Shown here: in pieces, positions 13,297 through 25,064 of the stretch
How the letters are laid out: each line of letters begins with the position of its first letter
How positions within the stretch are numbered: the first letter of the stretch is position 1
Assembly (NCBI RefSeq): GCF_000485595.1
Contig: NW_014577150.1
Location: 377,596 to 431,767, forward strand
DNA length: 54,172 bases
Direction: 5' to 3'
DNA from: Priapulus caudatus
Lineage: Eukaryota; Priapulida; Priapulimorpha; Priapulimorphida; Priapulidae
Made by a program: the position numbers and the translations under genes
Notes under the pieces: generated by a model
Databases searched by the model: none
Told to the model about the DNA's origin: nothing
Seen by the model: the letters and a program-made list of their open reading frames with translations, nothing else

Positions 13297-13949
13297 GTGT
13301 AACGCCAGCGCAATTCTAGCCACAGGCACTTGGACCATTTCAATAATAAAATGATGGTTAATAAATACAACTTGTCAGTACTACTACTAGCCCTACCAGT
13401 ACCAGTACCAGTAATAGTCTTAATGTTTGATTTGACCTAATAACTTCACTTCAACAGGGGTCTCGTGGTAGTATAGTAATTATTTATTTATTTTTAGTTG
13501 AAGTAGTATTTTATAATGGTTTGCCTCAATAAAATAATGTATCTGGGGGCCGCGTCACCTGTGGACAACCCACCTTTATCAAGCCCGGAAATATTCAAGT
13601 GTTTACGGCGACCGTCGGTCAGCGTGCGTGGTAAAAAAGTTTAGAAGAGGTTTAGCGTAAATTTTAGGGGCTTGAATGAAAGTCGGGCACTAAAAGCCGG
13701 GCGCTCAGCTTGGGCGTGAGGCGGCCTGAAAAATGTACGGGCGAAAGGTTTAGCTAAATGAAGCTGTGTTGATGAAGTCGGCAAGCTACAACGTCGATTT
13801 GGCGTACACAAGATTTACGCAAAATAAATTATTGGCGTAACCGCCGCTTGGATGAATGCTACGCCCGCTGGTTAGGCTACGCCTGCTGGTTTGATATATA
13901 TATATAAATAGCAACTAAACCAAACAAGCATGGCCAACAGGTAGCCGAG

Positions 13950-14670
13950 GTAGGCCTCTATACGCGGGTAGCGCCAAAGTTACCTGGCTGTTTTCTACTA
14001 TACCAGTGGCGAAAAATGTGAGTTGTTTCTGGGGCCGACGTGAAAGGCAGTCGTAGGGCTGGAGGGGCCATAACATAACGTGGCTACTACGTATCAAGGT
14101 AATTTCTTGGGCTAGTATTGTTGATGATTGTGATGAATGATTTGTGCTGAAATATGCAGGTAGCACGGGATGAGAATCTCTAAGATGAAATCAGAATAAA
14201 TAAAAGCAAAGTTTATTTTACACTCCGTCAAATCGTGCTTTTAGTGAATCTGTGTGTCTAGGTGTTGGTTGTTGGTATGAAAGAATTGTAATCCTGAGTG
14301 AAGGCATTGGAAATTGAAATGAAGTGAAGATGAATGGATAATCAGTACGATTGACATGTACATCGGACCAATTTTCGTTTTGGATTCAAGCCTCTAAGCA
14401 CTGAGGATATGGTCATGATTCCATCATCACACCCCTTAAGAGGCATGATGGAGAGCCCTGCAGGGAGGCTCTCCATCATCAGCCTTTTAAAGGTGTGATT
14501 TTTAGTGAGGCTCTCCATAGTGCCTCTTAAGGGTGTGATTTTTTTAGTGGAGGCTCTCGATCATGCCTCTTAAGGTGTGATATGGAGCGTTGAAAAGACC
14601 ACCTATGTGTCGGCTAGGGGAGTCATTTAGTACGTCCTCGCTGTACTTTTCAAATCTGAAAGGGCCTGGT
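13950..14670. repeat. Dispersed repeat family with CTCTCCATCATGCC units, copy 2
   Basis: Direct-orientation homologue of 3550-4337. The unit array (14425-14590) has one inverted unit (ACACCCCTTAAGAGGCATG) followed by three forward units, so it can fold. Confidence 0.7.
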
Positions 14671-15356
14671 TGTATATATGTTTGAAAAATTATTTATTAA
14701 AACTCTGCGAATGTCTTTGTTGTTTTTAAATTTGTCTGGGGGCCGTACAAAATGTTTGTGACATTCCTTCAGGATGGATCAAAGCTAGAATAACTATAAG
14801 CGATAAACAATTGGGCAACAGTGCAATCGGAAGAAAGAAAGAGTAAAAAGCAGAAAAGAAGATATATGAGAAACTCGCCGCTTAAGTTTACAAAGGGATT
14901 TCATGGGCTGCACAATAATTTTGTGCCAAATGGCGCTCGTTTACCGCCCGCATACTTGTTCCTTAATGGCTAGCTGCGGTGCTGGGCGCCACACCAATAT
15001 TTTTCGAATTCATTGGCGTTGTTGTTGAATCGAAAACGGTTTGGTTAGGCATCGAATGCACCGGCATTAGGGAGATATAAAGAAGGTATATAGGCATGGA
15101 AAATAAATAGAAAGCTAAATTGTATGTTTCATAAACCATTTTTATTTTTGTACAAATAACACAACGCAATATTACTACTTTGCTTGTGCTCCGAAATTGT
15201 CGTGAGCGTATGAGCAGTTTTTAAGTTAGTATCAGCTACTAAAATTGAAGGCGCTCTTAAAACTATGCGTTGCAATGGTCAATAACTTGCGGTAATTGTC
15301 TTGTGGGAACACACATCTCGATTTGGGCGCAACTTCAATACGGCCATTTCTGGGCG

Positions 15357-15655
15357 GCGGCTGGCAGCAGCGCCAGTCAAGCGGGGAAGCTATGTATTTC
15401 CGCACGTGGAGGGGATGGGCGGTTGGGTGGTTGTGACAAAAACGTGTTGGTTGTCAAGCTAAACAAAATTTTAAGGGCGATCCAAAAGAGATTGTAATTA
15501 ATTAGTTTTGTCATGAAAAGATGAACAATTAGCTGATTATTAATTTGTTAGCTGTGACAAGCACATGTTTTTGTCCAGCACTGCAACCAAACACAACCAT
15601 GCCACGCCCCACACGTGCGGAAAATACACTTAGTTCCGAGCTGACTGGCTGGAGT
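15357..15655. mobile_element. Inverted-repeat element near the gap
   Basis: Left arm (15357-15466: GCCAGTC, TATTTCCGCACGTG, GGTTGTG, CAAAAAC) and right arm (15545-15655) are about 110 bp imperfect complements. No ORF or clear target duplication. Confidence 0.5.
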
Positions 15656-16430
15656 AAGTTGGTCCTGAGGCATTCGTAAGTGCTGATGCTATAGCCAGGG
15701 CGCAGTTTAATGTAAGCGGGTATTACGTACTAGAGGGGGCTAATAACGCGCAGCAGGTTACGGGCGCTTTGCATGCACAAAATCCACACAGTGATAGAAG
15801 AGAAGGTGTAAGAAAGGCGTTCGGCACAGAAAATTCCAGAAGCGGAGCGTTCCAATGCTTTTCAAGCAGCTAGACGAGCGAGAATACCGACCGGAACGCA
15901 TGGTATTTGGCCTGTGTAGTGAAGTGGTTCCAGCAGTTGTTGCGAATATACGTTCTTTGCTAACCTGGTAGGCCACATTCCTTTAGCTGTACCGCTACAT
16001 ACAATCCTGGCGGGGGCAACTGTTTGCTCCCAGATATGCAATGCGCGCGCGGCGCATAGCTCATGGTACTTATGCCGCTGATTTACAAATCGGCTTCATG
16101 GGATAGTTTGCAGGGCCATAATTCGACGCAAGGATCTTTCTCCATATATTCTGGGTAAAAGTATGTGGTAGCCAAGTTGGCAAGACTGATATTTCGAAGC
16201 AGTGAGCCATTTCAGCTTACACAGCAGATGCCAATATCCATGGCGTTTGGACGTGTATTTCTCACCTGCTACGTGGGCTGGCGGAAAAAGGACTTTTTTT
16301 GAGCGTTCCTGGAATTCTGCCCTGGCCGAACAGCTTTCTACCCTCTCTGCTATCAACTGTGTATTTTGTGCGCATGCACAAAGGGCGTGCGCGCTAATGT
16401 GTTGCAGCGGTGTATTGGACCAGATCGTTT

Positions 16431-16440
16431 NNNNNNNNNN
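16431..16440. other. Assembly gap (10 N)
   Basis: Ten Ns; true length unknown. Sits beside a repeated LINE/SINE tail and a duplication breakpoint, so order and content here are not secure. Confidence 0.99.
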
Positions 16441-16509
16441 CTCGCACGGACGGACGGACGATCATGCGATTCTACAAGCTGCATCTGACTATGTCAGATG
16501 AGCTAAAAA
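16441..16509 (+). repeat. LINE/SINE 3' tail with hairpin, copy 3, next to the assembly gap
   Basis: The tract gcacggacggacgg, then GATTCTACAAGCTG and the same perfect hairpin ending AGCTAAAAAT. It starts right after the N gap and ends exactly where the inverted duplication segment begins. Confidence 0.65.
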
Positions 16510-16874
16510 TCCACAACCAAATGTAAGGAAGGGGTCACTGCAAATGCAGGCCAACTTTCCTATAAAAGATTATTGACCGGTACAGCTTTATGTTACCACT
16601 AAGCTACTACAAACCACAAGATAAAATAAAATAAGGTCACACATCCTGCTTATCTGTATTTTCGACTATAGCAAACACACATACATACACGCACACGCAC
16701 TCGCCATGCGCACTCACACGCACCGCACGCCACGCACGCCGGACGCACGCACGCCGCGCACATATGCACGCACACGCACACGCGCTCATACACATACACA
16801 TACACACACACACACGCATGCACGCACGCCACACATACACACACACACACACGCACCACGCACGCACAACACAC

Positions 16875-16920
<46 letters not shown>

Positions 16921-16949
16921 AACACGCACGCACGCCCACCCGCACGCTG

Positions 16950-17018
<69 letters not shown>

Positions 17019-17340
17019 ACTCACACACACATTATATATATGCAGTGTTTGCGCCATCTGCGCTCATGCACAATGCTCATTTCACCATGTATCTATACTT
17101 GCATTTATGTATATAGACCAGTCAATTGACATGTCCGAGTATTTATGACTTGAATATTGATGATCTGCCATTGTAGGCATGCATGCAATTACACTCTCTC
17201 TCATTGCCATAAACGCAACAAGGCAGCTATAACAAACTCACTCGTGAGAATCAGAGAATCTTATCTAGAGATACAGAACACATTCCTTGGAAATTTAGTC
17301 CTCCACCACTCTAGGTTTAATCTGGAAAACTAAGACTGAC
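16510..17340. repeat. Segment A of the intragenic duplication
   Basis: Begins CCACAACCAAATGTAAGG next to the LINE/SINE tail. Present in reverse complement at about 23845-24702. Its core is a CA/GCAC microsatellite (16675-17030). Confidence 0.85.
16675..17032 (+). repeat. CA / GCAC microsatellite
   Basis: Long CA and GCAC arrays; long open frames on both strands here are artefacts of the repeat. Confidence 0.95.
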
Positions 17341-17389
17341 GGAAGATTGGATTTCTATTAACTTGATTTCAATTTCGTGGTTCCAGTTA

Positions 17390-17599
17390 CTGTATACGCT
17401 GTATATTTCGCGGTGGTTTAATTTTCGCGAATTTCGCGAACGCGTCCTCGACCGCGAAAATACCAACACGCGAATAGTTCATACTGAATAATATTGAATA
17501 ATTCATAATTCACTGACCGCGAAATTAACCACTCGCGAAATTGGCGGTCAAGTCTGAAGTCGCGAAAATATCTATCCGCGAAAAATATGGCGTATACAG
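17390..17599. mobile_element. CTGTATACG...CGCGAAA MITE, TA-flanked
   Basis: Ends CTGTATACGCTGTATATTTC and its complement (ATATGGCGTATACAG), flanked by TA on both sides, with several TTCGCGAA/CGCGAAA palindromes inside. TA duplication suggests a Tc1/mariner-type source. A second copy is at about 24746-24957 within the duplicated block. Confidence 0.75.
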
Positions 17600-17606
17600 T
17601 ATTATG

Positions 17607-17608
17607 GA

Positions 17609-17648
<40 letters not shown>

Positions 17649-17669
17649 ATTATTATTATTATTATTGTG

Positions 17670-17712
<43 letters not shown>

Positions 17713-17764
17713 TTGTTGCATGTTGTTGTTGTTGTTGCTGCTGCTTCTGTTGTGGTTGTTGTGG

Positions 17765-17842
<78 letters not shown>
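17607..17842 (+). repeat. (TTG)n / (TGC)n trinucleotide array
   Basis: About 235 bp of TTG and TGC triplets; the copy at 24964-25222 is shorter and broken by many single-base indels. Confidence 0.95.
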
Positions 17843-17843
<1 letters not shown>

Positions 17844-19508
17844 GTTTAATTGTGGCATTTTATGTGAACAACTTCGTCAGACTGCAACGCATCGTCTGAT
17901 CATAATCGCAGTATGCACGCTTTCCAGTTATTATGCAAATATTTTAGCACTATGAAGGTAGACGCCCATAATTATTGGTCGTACTATCCCTGTATTAATT
18001 TTATGACACTATTATCTAGCTGAAGTGTCAGCAGAGGGAATCGTACATGTTTGCTTACTACACGTCACAGATGCCAGTTGGTGATGTTGGTTTAGACGCG
18101 CGCGCGCGCTGCGATACAGCAGCTGCATACAGCTCGTACAGCTACTATATACTCGCCTATATATCAAAACTATGCGTTGCATTTCAGTGTTTATTTTATT
18201 TGGGCGGTGTGGTGTGAGTAGGTAGATCAGGATCCCGTACAATTTCAACGAACTATCGAATGTTGACTATAAGTGTAGACTATAAAACGGTACACTCTGG
18301 ATACGTATAGTCAGTGGAATGTGATGTCGTTACGCGGCTAGCTGTTAGACTGAACGCCGATAACGCCGTGTGATACATACATTATTGAAGCTAATCAATG
18401 TTGTTTGTGATATCTAAAAAAAAGATTCGAGATCCATTAGTGTTCATATTATCTGAAATATCGTGCCATCCTTAAAAACACATTTCAGTTCAGTCTATAG
18501 TCCAGTCCGTTACGGATATTATATGTCATTTGACGAATTAAACTGAAAATGACATGGTTATAGCTCGAGGAAAATGTGTTCTTACCATGCAGCGCGCCCG
18601 TTGCTATTCTAATACATATTGCTGCGGGCGCTGCAGCTGAACTATATGCTGCAATTTGCAGCGTATTGTAAATATATTTAACAGGAACACATATTTAGTA
18701 TATAATTCCAATTCATGTAGATATAATAAATGTCGTACCTGTATTAGATGCAAAATGCTGTGATTTTAAAATACGATAACAAAAACAGCAATGTACCTCG
18801 ATACAGGTCTGAAATTGAATAGCCTTGACCAGACTCTCTGGTTCTGTGTAACACAAAGGTTAAAAATACCTTTTCCCAATTAATTGAACTGACGGTTTAT
18901 CTTTGTTCACACACCTATTGTCCCTGACCTCGTGGAGCTGTAAAGGCCAGTTACCAGTAACCACGTGCCTGCATATATCGATATGTCGATATCATATAGG
19001 CTTGTTATAAGATATTGACTGTGTCACGGAGACATTTAGAAATTAATATGCGTGTTCGGTCCCTCCTATTCAACTATGAACTGTCACTGTCACGAACGTA
19101 GTGCATGTTATTCCTCAAAATTATGAATGGATTGGGTGGGCACTGCGTGTCAGGACGGGATTATATCAATCTTTGTTGAATTGTTGTTTAGACATTACTT
19201 GTGGCGGTGTGTGTCGTATTTATTATTTCTCTCGTCATCCTCTCGCAACGAAGTTTGCTGGGGTGAGAGGATTTAGGGTTTAGCTCGCACGTATGTTTAC
19301 CTCTTCTTATTGCTTTAGCGATTTATCTATTTACTCTAGCGATATAATGTACCATTTCCGTGTGACTTCGTGCTGTGGTGCTATGGGTATGGCAACTTCG
19401 CACAGGTGCTAGGTATGACAGTACCTCGAACGAGCTTAATTGCATTGTGGGATGCTATATATATGCGATGGAATGGTCATTGTTACTATGTTATATTATG
19501 TTATATTA

Positions 19509-20494
19509 ACTGCTGCTGCTGCGGACACTGCAGCTTTATTTGCAACCATGGTAATGTTATTCTGATGTGGCATATGTAGCAGGTACAATGTTCAAAGTAA
19601 GGGTAATTCATGTTTAGTGATACAGCAGTACTACGGTCTCTCAGCTTCTGACCGTTGGTTGAGCACTATATGCATCAAGCAGTGTTTGCAAGTGCATCGT
19701 ATTGATAATTTTCTGGCATATATGCATACGTCAGCACATCGTATATAGATAGAATTACAGTAATAATGCCGACCGTGTGGTTACTGTTACCTGCTGGTAT
19801 TTCTTCTGTTTTATTATTTATTCATATTTCTCAAAACTTTATATCTAATACTTATAAGTGCACTCATGGGAATTATAATAAATAAAGTTGGACTTATTTT
19901 GCGTATTTTTCCGTTTTGCGTCTGTCTATTAAAAAGTATCAGGGAAATTATTTTGCCTGCCCACCTACTCTCTCAAATCATCTGACACAGGTTACTGAAA
20001 CCAGACAATTTTTGGGTGCATCTTATCTAAGATTGCATGAGCATTTATACATATGGTACATATAAGTTTTGTTTTGAATTTTTAAAATAGTATCATTGAT
20101 TCAGTGATTAGAATGCATTGCAGTATTTGTAAATGCATACTGCATACTGTAATACAGTTTATTGTTGTTTTGCTGCACTAAGGGTAGCATATAAGGTAAC
20201 AAGGGTAGCAATCTGGTATCTTTCTGGGTGGAAATAATTTCACTTAATCATACAATGAGTGTGCATACCTATTCGTCTCTGGCCCGGGCATATATGTAAT
20301 TTTGTGCCTCAGTGGTAGTTTTCAGAAGACCACATTTTTCTATAATCTTAAAACGTTTTGCGCATGTTTTAGGAGGCATTGGACAATATACAGGTGATAA
20401 ACAGGGGGGCTATTCACATCGATCGGTTTTGTAAAGCTGAATCACTTGACTACGTAATTACCTCACTTACTTATCGCATGAATTTTGATTGCAG
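19509..20494. other. Upstream flank of the first FA2H exon seen
   Basis: AT-rich, no conserved ORF. No HPGG-type cytochrome b5 coding was recognised. Confidence 0.45.
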
Positions 20495-20768
20495 CTGGAA
20501 AACCTTGTGGACTGGAGCAAGCCTATGTTCTGGCAAGTCGGGCAACTTGGCAAGCAGTACAAGACATGGGTGCACCTACCTGTTGACAGGCCACTGCGCC
20601 TTTTTCGCTATGACTTCATAGAGTTTTTCTCTAAAACGCCATGGTTTGTGGTACCTATTGTGTGGTTACCTCTTGCCATATATCTACTGTACAGAGGAGT
20701 CCTTATGTCAACCGTTTTGCATGACAGTGCTGGACCTGCTTGGTATTCGGCTTTGCTACGTTACACAT
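20495..20768 (+). CDS. FA2H: FA2H exon: linker and first membrane segment
   Basis: 274 nt, phase 0 in, 1 nt out. Acceptor gattgcag|CTGG, donor ACACAT|GTAAGT. Encodes [31 protein letters not shown] and a hydrophobic stretch [16 protein letters not shown], all typical of FA2H immediately after the cytochrome b5 domain. Confidence 0.95.
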
Positions 20769-23700
20769 GTAAGTTAATCTCCGACATCAACACTCACACA
20801 TGAATGCGCACACGTGCACATACACGCACGCACACACCAGGCCCGTAGGGAAGGGGGTGCGACGGGTGCCCCCCCCCCCACAGGCTGCAAAGGTCCACTT
20901 TTTTGTGGAAAAAACCCATTTTGAGGTTCAAAAATTTGAGAAATTTCCACGTTTTGAGGTTCGCTTTTGGCTGCCTGTTTTCATATCAGACTGCCTTCAA
21001 AACGTGCGAAATGCAGTCTCAGACAACCTAATTTTCAAAGTTTTTCGGGGGGCATGCCCCCGGACCCCCTAGAGACTGCCGCCTCCGGCCCTCGTTAGGT
21101 CCGTATACTCGTTGGATTGCACCCTCTCATAAAAAAACCTGCCTACGGGCCTGCACACGTGCATATACCTCTACATGCATGATCGTACATACACACGCAT
21201 ACACACACATATGATATTATTTACATATATATGCACATCTGTAAATTATAGCCTATTATTTACAACCTATTACTACCTAGTTATTAAATAAGAGCCTATT
21301 ACTAAATAGCTTATTATGTGGAAGTGTATATACTGACCAAATATGTATTAATTGACATGTTCCCTGGTTTAATTAAACACTCTCTCTCACTATTAACTAA
21401 ATATATGTAAGGTAGATCTAACATGACACTAATATAAACTCAAGTCACTGTTAGTGTTAGTTTTGTTTTGTATATTTTTATCATAAATTAACAATCTTCA
21501 GTTATTGTACAGGTAAAAACTTGTATCGACTCACGTAATAATTACATTCTTAGGAATGGTAACATGAACCCGAAACACACAAATCAAGCTATGCCTGTAC
21601 TGGGGTTTGGGTGGTTAACACTACAGTACCCATGCAATATTATATCAGTGAAAACTACAATATGTACACCTGGCATGTGCGAGGTATAAAATCACACGGA
21701 ATTTCAACACAAAATACTGCACGGCTATAGAATATCAACGCACTGAGAATGCACAAAATTGGAAACCCGTGTTCCATTTTGCATGCTTATGTATGTGAGC
21801 TTCTCGTACGCGTTGGCAAACGACTCGTTTATGAACTTCCTCACCGTGCCACCAGCACAACGTCAGATGATGTCAATAGCACACATATAACAGTTTGTGT
21901 CCTTGGTGATGCTTGCTTGTCGACAATAGTCTTCCTCCAAATATAAGCTTAGGCCCAAGTTAAAAAAGGTGTACATTGTCTGATGTCGCGTCATTTCATC
22001 AGTATCCATCCAACGCGTCAAACACACTTATGCAAAGCGATGCAGTTACCCTTAAAGGACAATTGATAGTCAAATTTTATAACTTCTGTAAGTTTTTATA
22101 CATAGAAATACATTCAATAACGTATTCATTTCAATCCGGCCCCAATTAGTAAGAACACATGAATATTAATCTAGGTCATGTGACGTCACAGCCCATGTTG
22201 AAACACGCCATTAATTGTAACATAGTGCGTGTGGTGTATAAGATGGAGACAGAAAGCAATAATTTCAATGATTCTAGTGATTACTCAGATGATGATGATA
22301 TTATAGTGATTTACCAGTTGGATATAGGTTTGAGCCTGAATATACACAAGAAGAAATTGAGGAGAATCGTCTGAAAAGCAACGCGAAGAGTCGGCACAAA
22401 CTTCTCAAGAATCAGAACAGTCACAACATGGCGGAATGGAAAGCTTCGGTACCTAGATAGGACTGTAGACAATACTGGTTTCTTGTAGTGTTTGTGAATT
22501 AATGAGTACGGCACTGAAGGTATATATATTGCTGCCATGAGAATTAGGGTTAACGATATACGGTATAGTCGGTATATTGCAATATATTTGAAAACTCGAT
22601 ATATCGCGATACAACTTCGGATACGATATTTTACGGATACGGTGGTATAACAGAAATCAAATTACTTACGACTTTCCTTTATGTCTATATTGTTAATGGG
22701 GCTCGAAAATTATGCACTGGCGTGTATATATTACGAAAGCACAATGCCTGACGACGCATACAGTATTACGTGAAGCGGCCACTGCATGAGCACTGCGCGG
22801 CAGAGTGGGCAGAGAGCACGGCAACTAGGGAGTCTATATATAGCCTATGCTCGCCTGAGTGCCCGCGCGCCGCGATACCAAGCTGAAGCGGCCACCACTG
22901 TTTTCAGTTTCAGTTTCAGTTTCAGTTTCAGTTTCAGTTTCAGTATCCAGTATTAGCCAATTATGTGCAGGCAGGGGTATTGTGTATTCCAGCTACGGCA
23001 GTGCCTTCCGAGAGGTATTCAGTACAGCGGGTGACATTGTTACGGCCAGAGGGCTGCACTGTCAGCGGAAAACATGCGCGTGCTTCTGTTTCTCAAGAAA
23101 AACATGAGAAATTAAATCATGTCATATAATACAATATATAATGATATTAAAACCATCAATGTTACTATATTATGCATGGTATAACACTTCCGAGAATACG
23201 TATTGGAAAATATGGCAATACGGTTTGTCGTATTGCAATATATTGCAAATCGGTTTTTGGTCGCAATACTCACCCTAATGAGAATGAAAGCACTCAAGGG
23301 TTATTTGTTAGACCAGTTCCGACGCTAGACAGGTGAGTCAATGCGAGTAACCTGATACCGGCTTATCAGCTCGTCAGACAATCACATGTATCTGTACATG
23401 TAGCATAACATCTCTATGCAAGTACATGTTACATATACCGTGAATGCATATCACACAGGTAATATGTCTTGTTACATGAATAAAGTAAATTTACAGCTCA
23501 CTGTTTTGTTGTGAATGCTGTAGACAAATACTTTCACCTAGCATAACATATACGTAGCGTGTTACGCATATAAATGGCGTGTTTCAACATGGGGCTGTGA
23601 CGTTCAACATGACCAAGATTAATATATGTATGTTGTTTTTTACTGATTTGCCGGCTTGATGGCGCCGGATTGAAATGGAATACATGTATGAATGTATTTC

Positions 23701-24192
23701 CTATGTATCAAAAACGTTACAGAAGTTATAAAATTTGACTTCAATTGTCCTTTAACTGTACTGACGGCGGAAACCACGAAAAATCGAGCACATGTAGATT
23801 CTCCGGCTCGTACTTGTTTAGGGTTGTACCCCCCTCCCCACCCAGTTTTTCCGAGATTAAACCTAGAGTGGTGAGACTAAATTTCAAAGGAATGTGTTCT
23901 GTATCTCTATGATACAGGATTCTCGTGATTCTCACAGTGAGTGTTTGTTATACCCGCTGCCTTGTTGCGTTTATGGCAATGAAGAAGGAGTGCTACATTG
24001 CAATGTCATGCCTACAATGGTCCCAGATAAAACATCAATATTCCAAGTCATAAATACTGCGACTGTCCAGATTGACTGGTCTAGTATACATCAATGCAAG
24101 CAGTAGATACATGGTGAAATGGCCATTGTGCATTAGAGCGCAGATGGCGGCAAACACTGCATATATATTAATGCTGTGTGTGTGAGTGTGTT

Positions 24193-24226
<34 letters not shown>

Positions 24227-24294
24227 CGCGTGCGTGCGTGCGTGCGTGCCGTGCGTGCGTGCCAGCGGTGCGGAGCGGCGTGCGTGCGTGTTTG

Positions 24295-24337
<43 letters not shown>

Positions 24338-25031
24338 TGTGTGTGTGCCGTGCTTGTTGTGTGTGTGTATGTGTTGTGTGCATGGTGTGTAGTGTGGTGG
24401 TGGTGGTGTGGGTATGTATGGTGCGCGTGTTGCGTGTTGCGTGGCATATGTCGCGGCGTGCGTGCGTCGGCGTGCGTGGCGTGCGGTGCGTGTGAGTGCG
24501 CGATGGCGAGTGCGTGTGGCCGTGAATGTATGTTTGTTTGCTATAGTCCGAAAATAAGGATACGCAGGATGTGTGACCTTATATTTATTTTAAGTCTGTG
24601 TTTGTAGTAGCAGTGGTAACATACAAGCTGTACCGGTCAATATGCTTTGTATATGAAAGTTGGCCTGCTTTGCAGTGACCCCTTCCTTACATTTGGTTGT
24701 GATTTTTCTATTAACTTGATTTCAATTTCGGTGGTTTCGCAGTACTGTATACGTCTGTATATTTCGCGTGGTTTAATTTTCGCGAATTCGCGAACGCGTC
24801 CTCGACGCGAAAATACCAACACGCGAATAGTTCCATAACTGAATAATATTGAAATAATTCATAATTCACGACCGCGAATTAACGCACTCGCGAAATGGCG
24901 GTTCCGAAGTCTGAAGTCGCGAAAATATCTATCCGCGAAAAAATATGGCGTATATCAGTATTATGGATTGTTGTTGTGTTGGTTGTTGTTGTTGTTTGTT
25001 GTTGTTGTTATTATATTATTATAGTTGGCTG

Positions 25032-25064
<33 letters not shown>

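Larger units (their letters stand above)
13306..16430. other. Stretch without recognised gene between MEAF6 and the gap
   Basis: Contains a dispersed repeat (13950-14670) and an inverted-repeat element (15357-15655). MEAF6 and FA2H diverge across this interval, so the promoters and first exons of both may be here or in the gap, but no start exon was recognised. Confidence 0.45.
17346..19508. repeat. Segment B of the intragenic duplication, copy 1
   Basis: About 2.16 kb repeated in direct orientation at 24706-26898 with many 1-3 nt indels. Includes the TA-flanked MITE and a (TTG/TGC)n array. No conserved ORF. Confidence 0.88.
22056..23751. mobile_element. TTAA-type transposon (piggyBac/Kolobok-like ends) with a nested hAT-like element
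   Basis: Ends AGGACAATTGA and TCAATTGTCCT flanked by TTAA on both sides (22052-22055, 23752-23755). Terminal inverted repeats extend at least 160 bp with indels. Between the left arm and the nested insertion a broken ORF reads [19 protein letters not shown] and, after a frame change near 22310, [17 protein letters not shown], possibly a fragment of an element-encoded protein. Non-functional as it stands. Confidence 0.75.

Noticed and set aside
16637-17129. Long open frames of Cys/Val or His/Thr repeats on both strands
   Set aside because: Products of the CA/GCAC microsatellite; same for 4271-4606, 24133-24607, 50449-50909 and 52042-52568.
17418-17955. Poly-Asn/Thr/Ala and poly-Leu/Val/Cys frames
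   Set aside because: Translations of the TTG/TGC array, which is indel-ridden in its duplicate copy.
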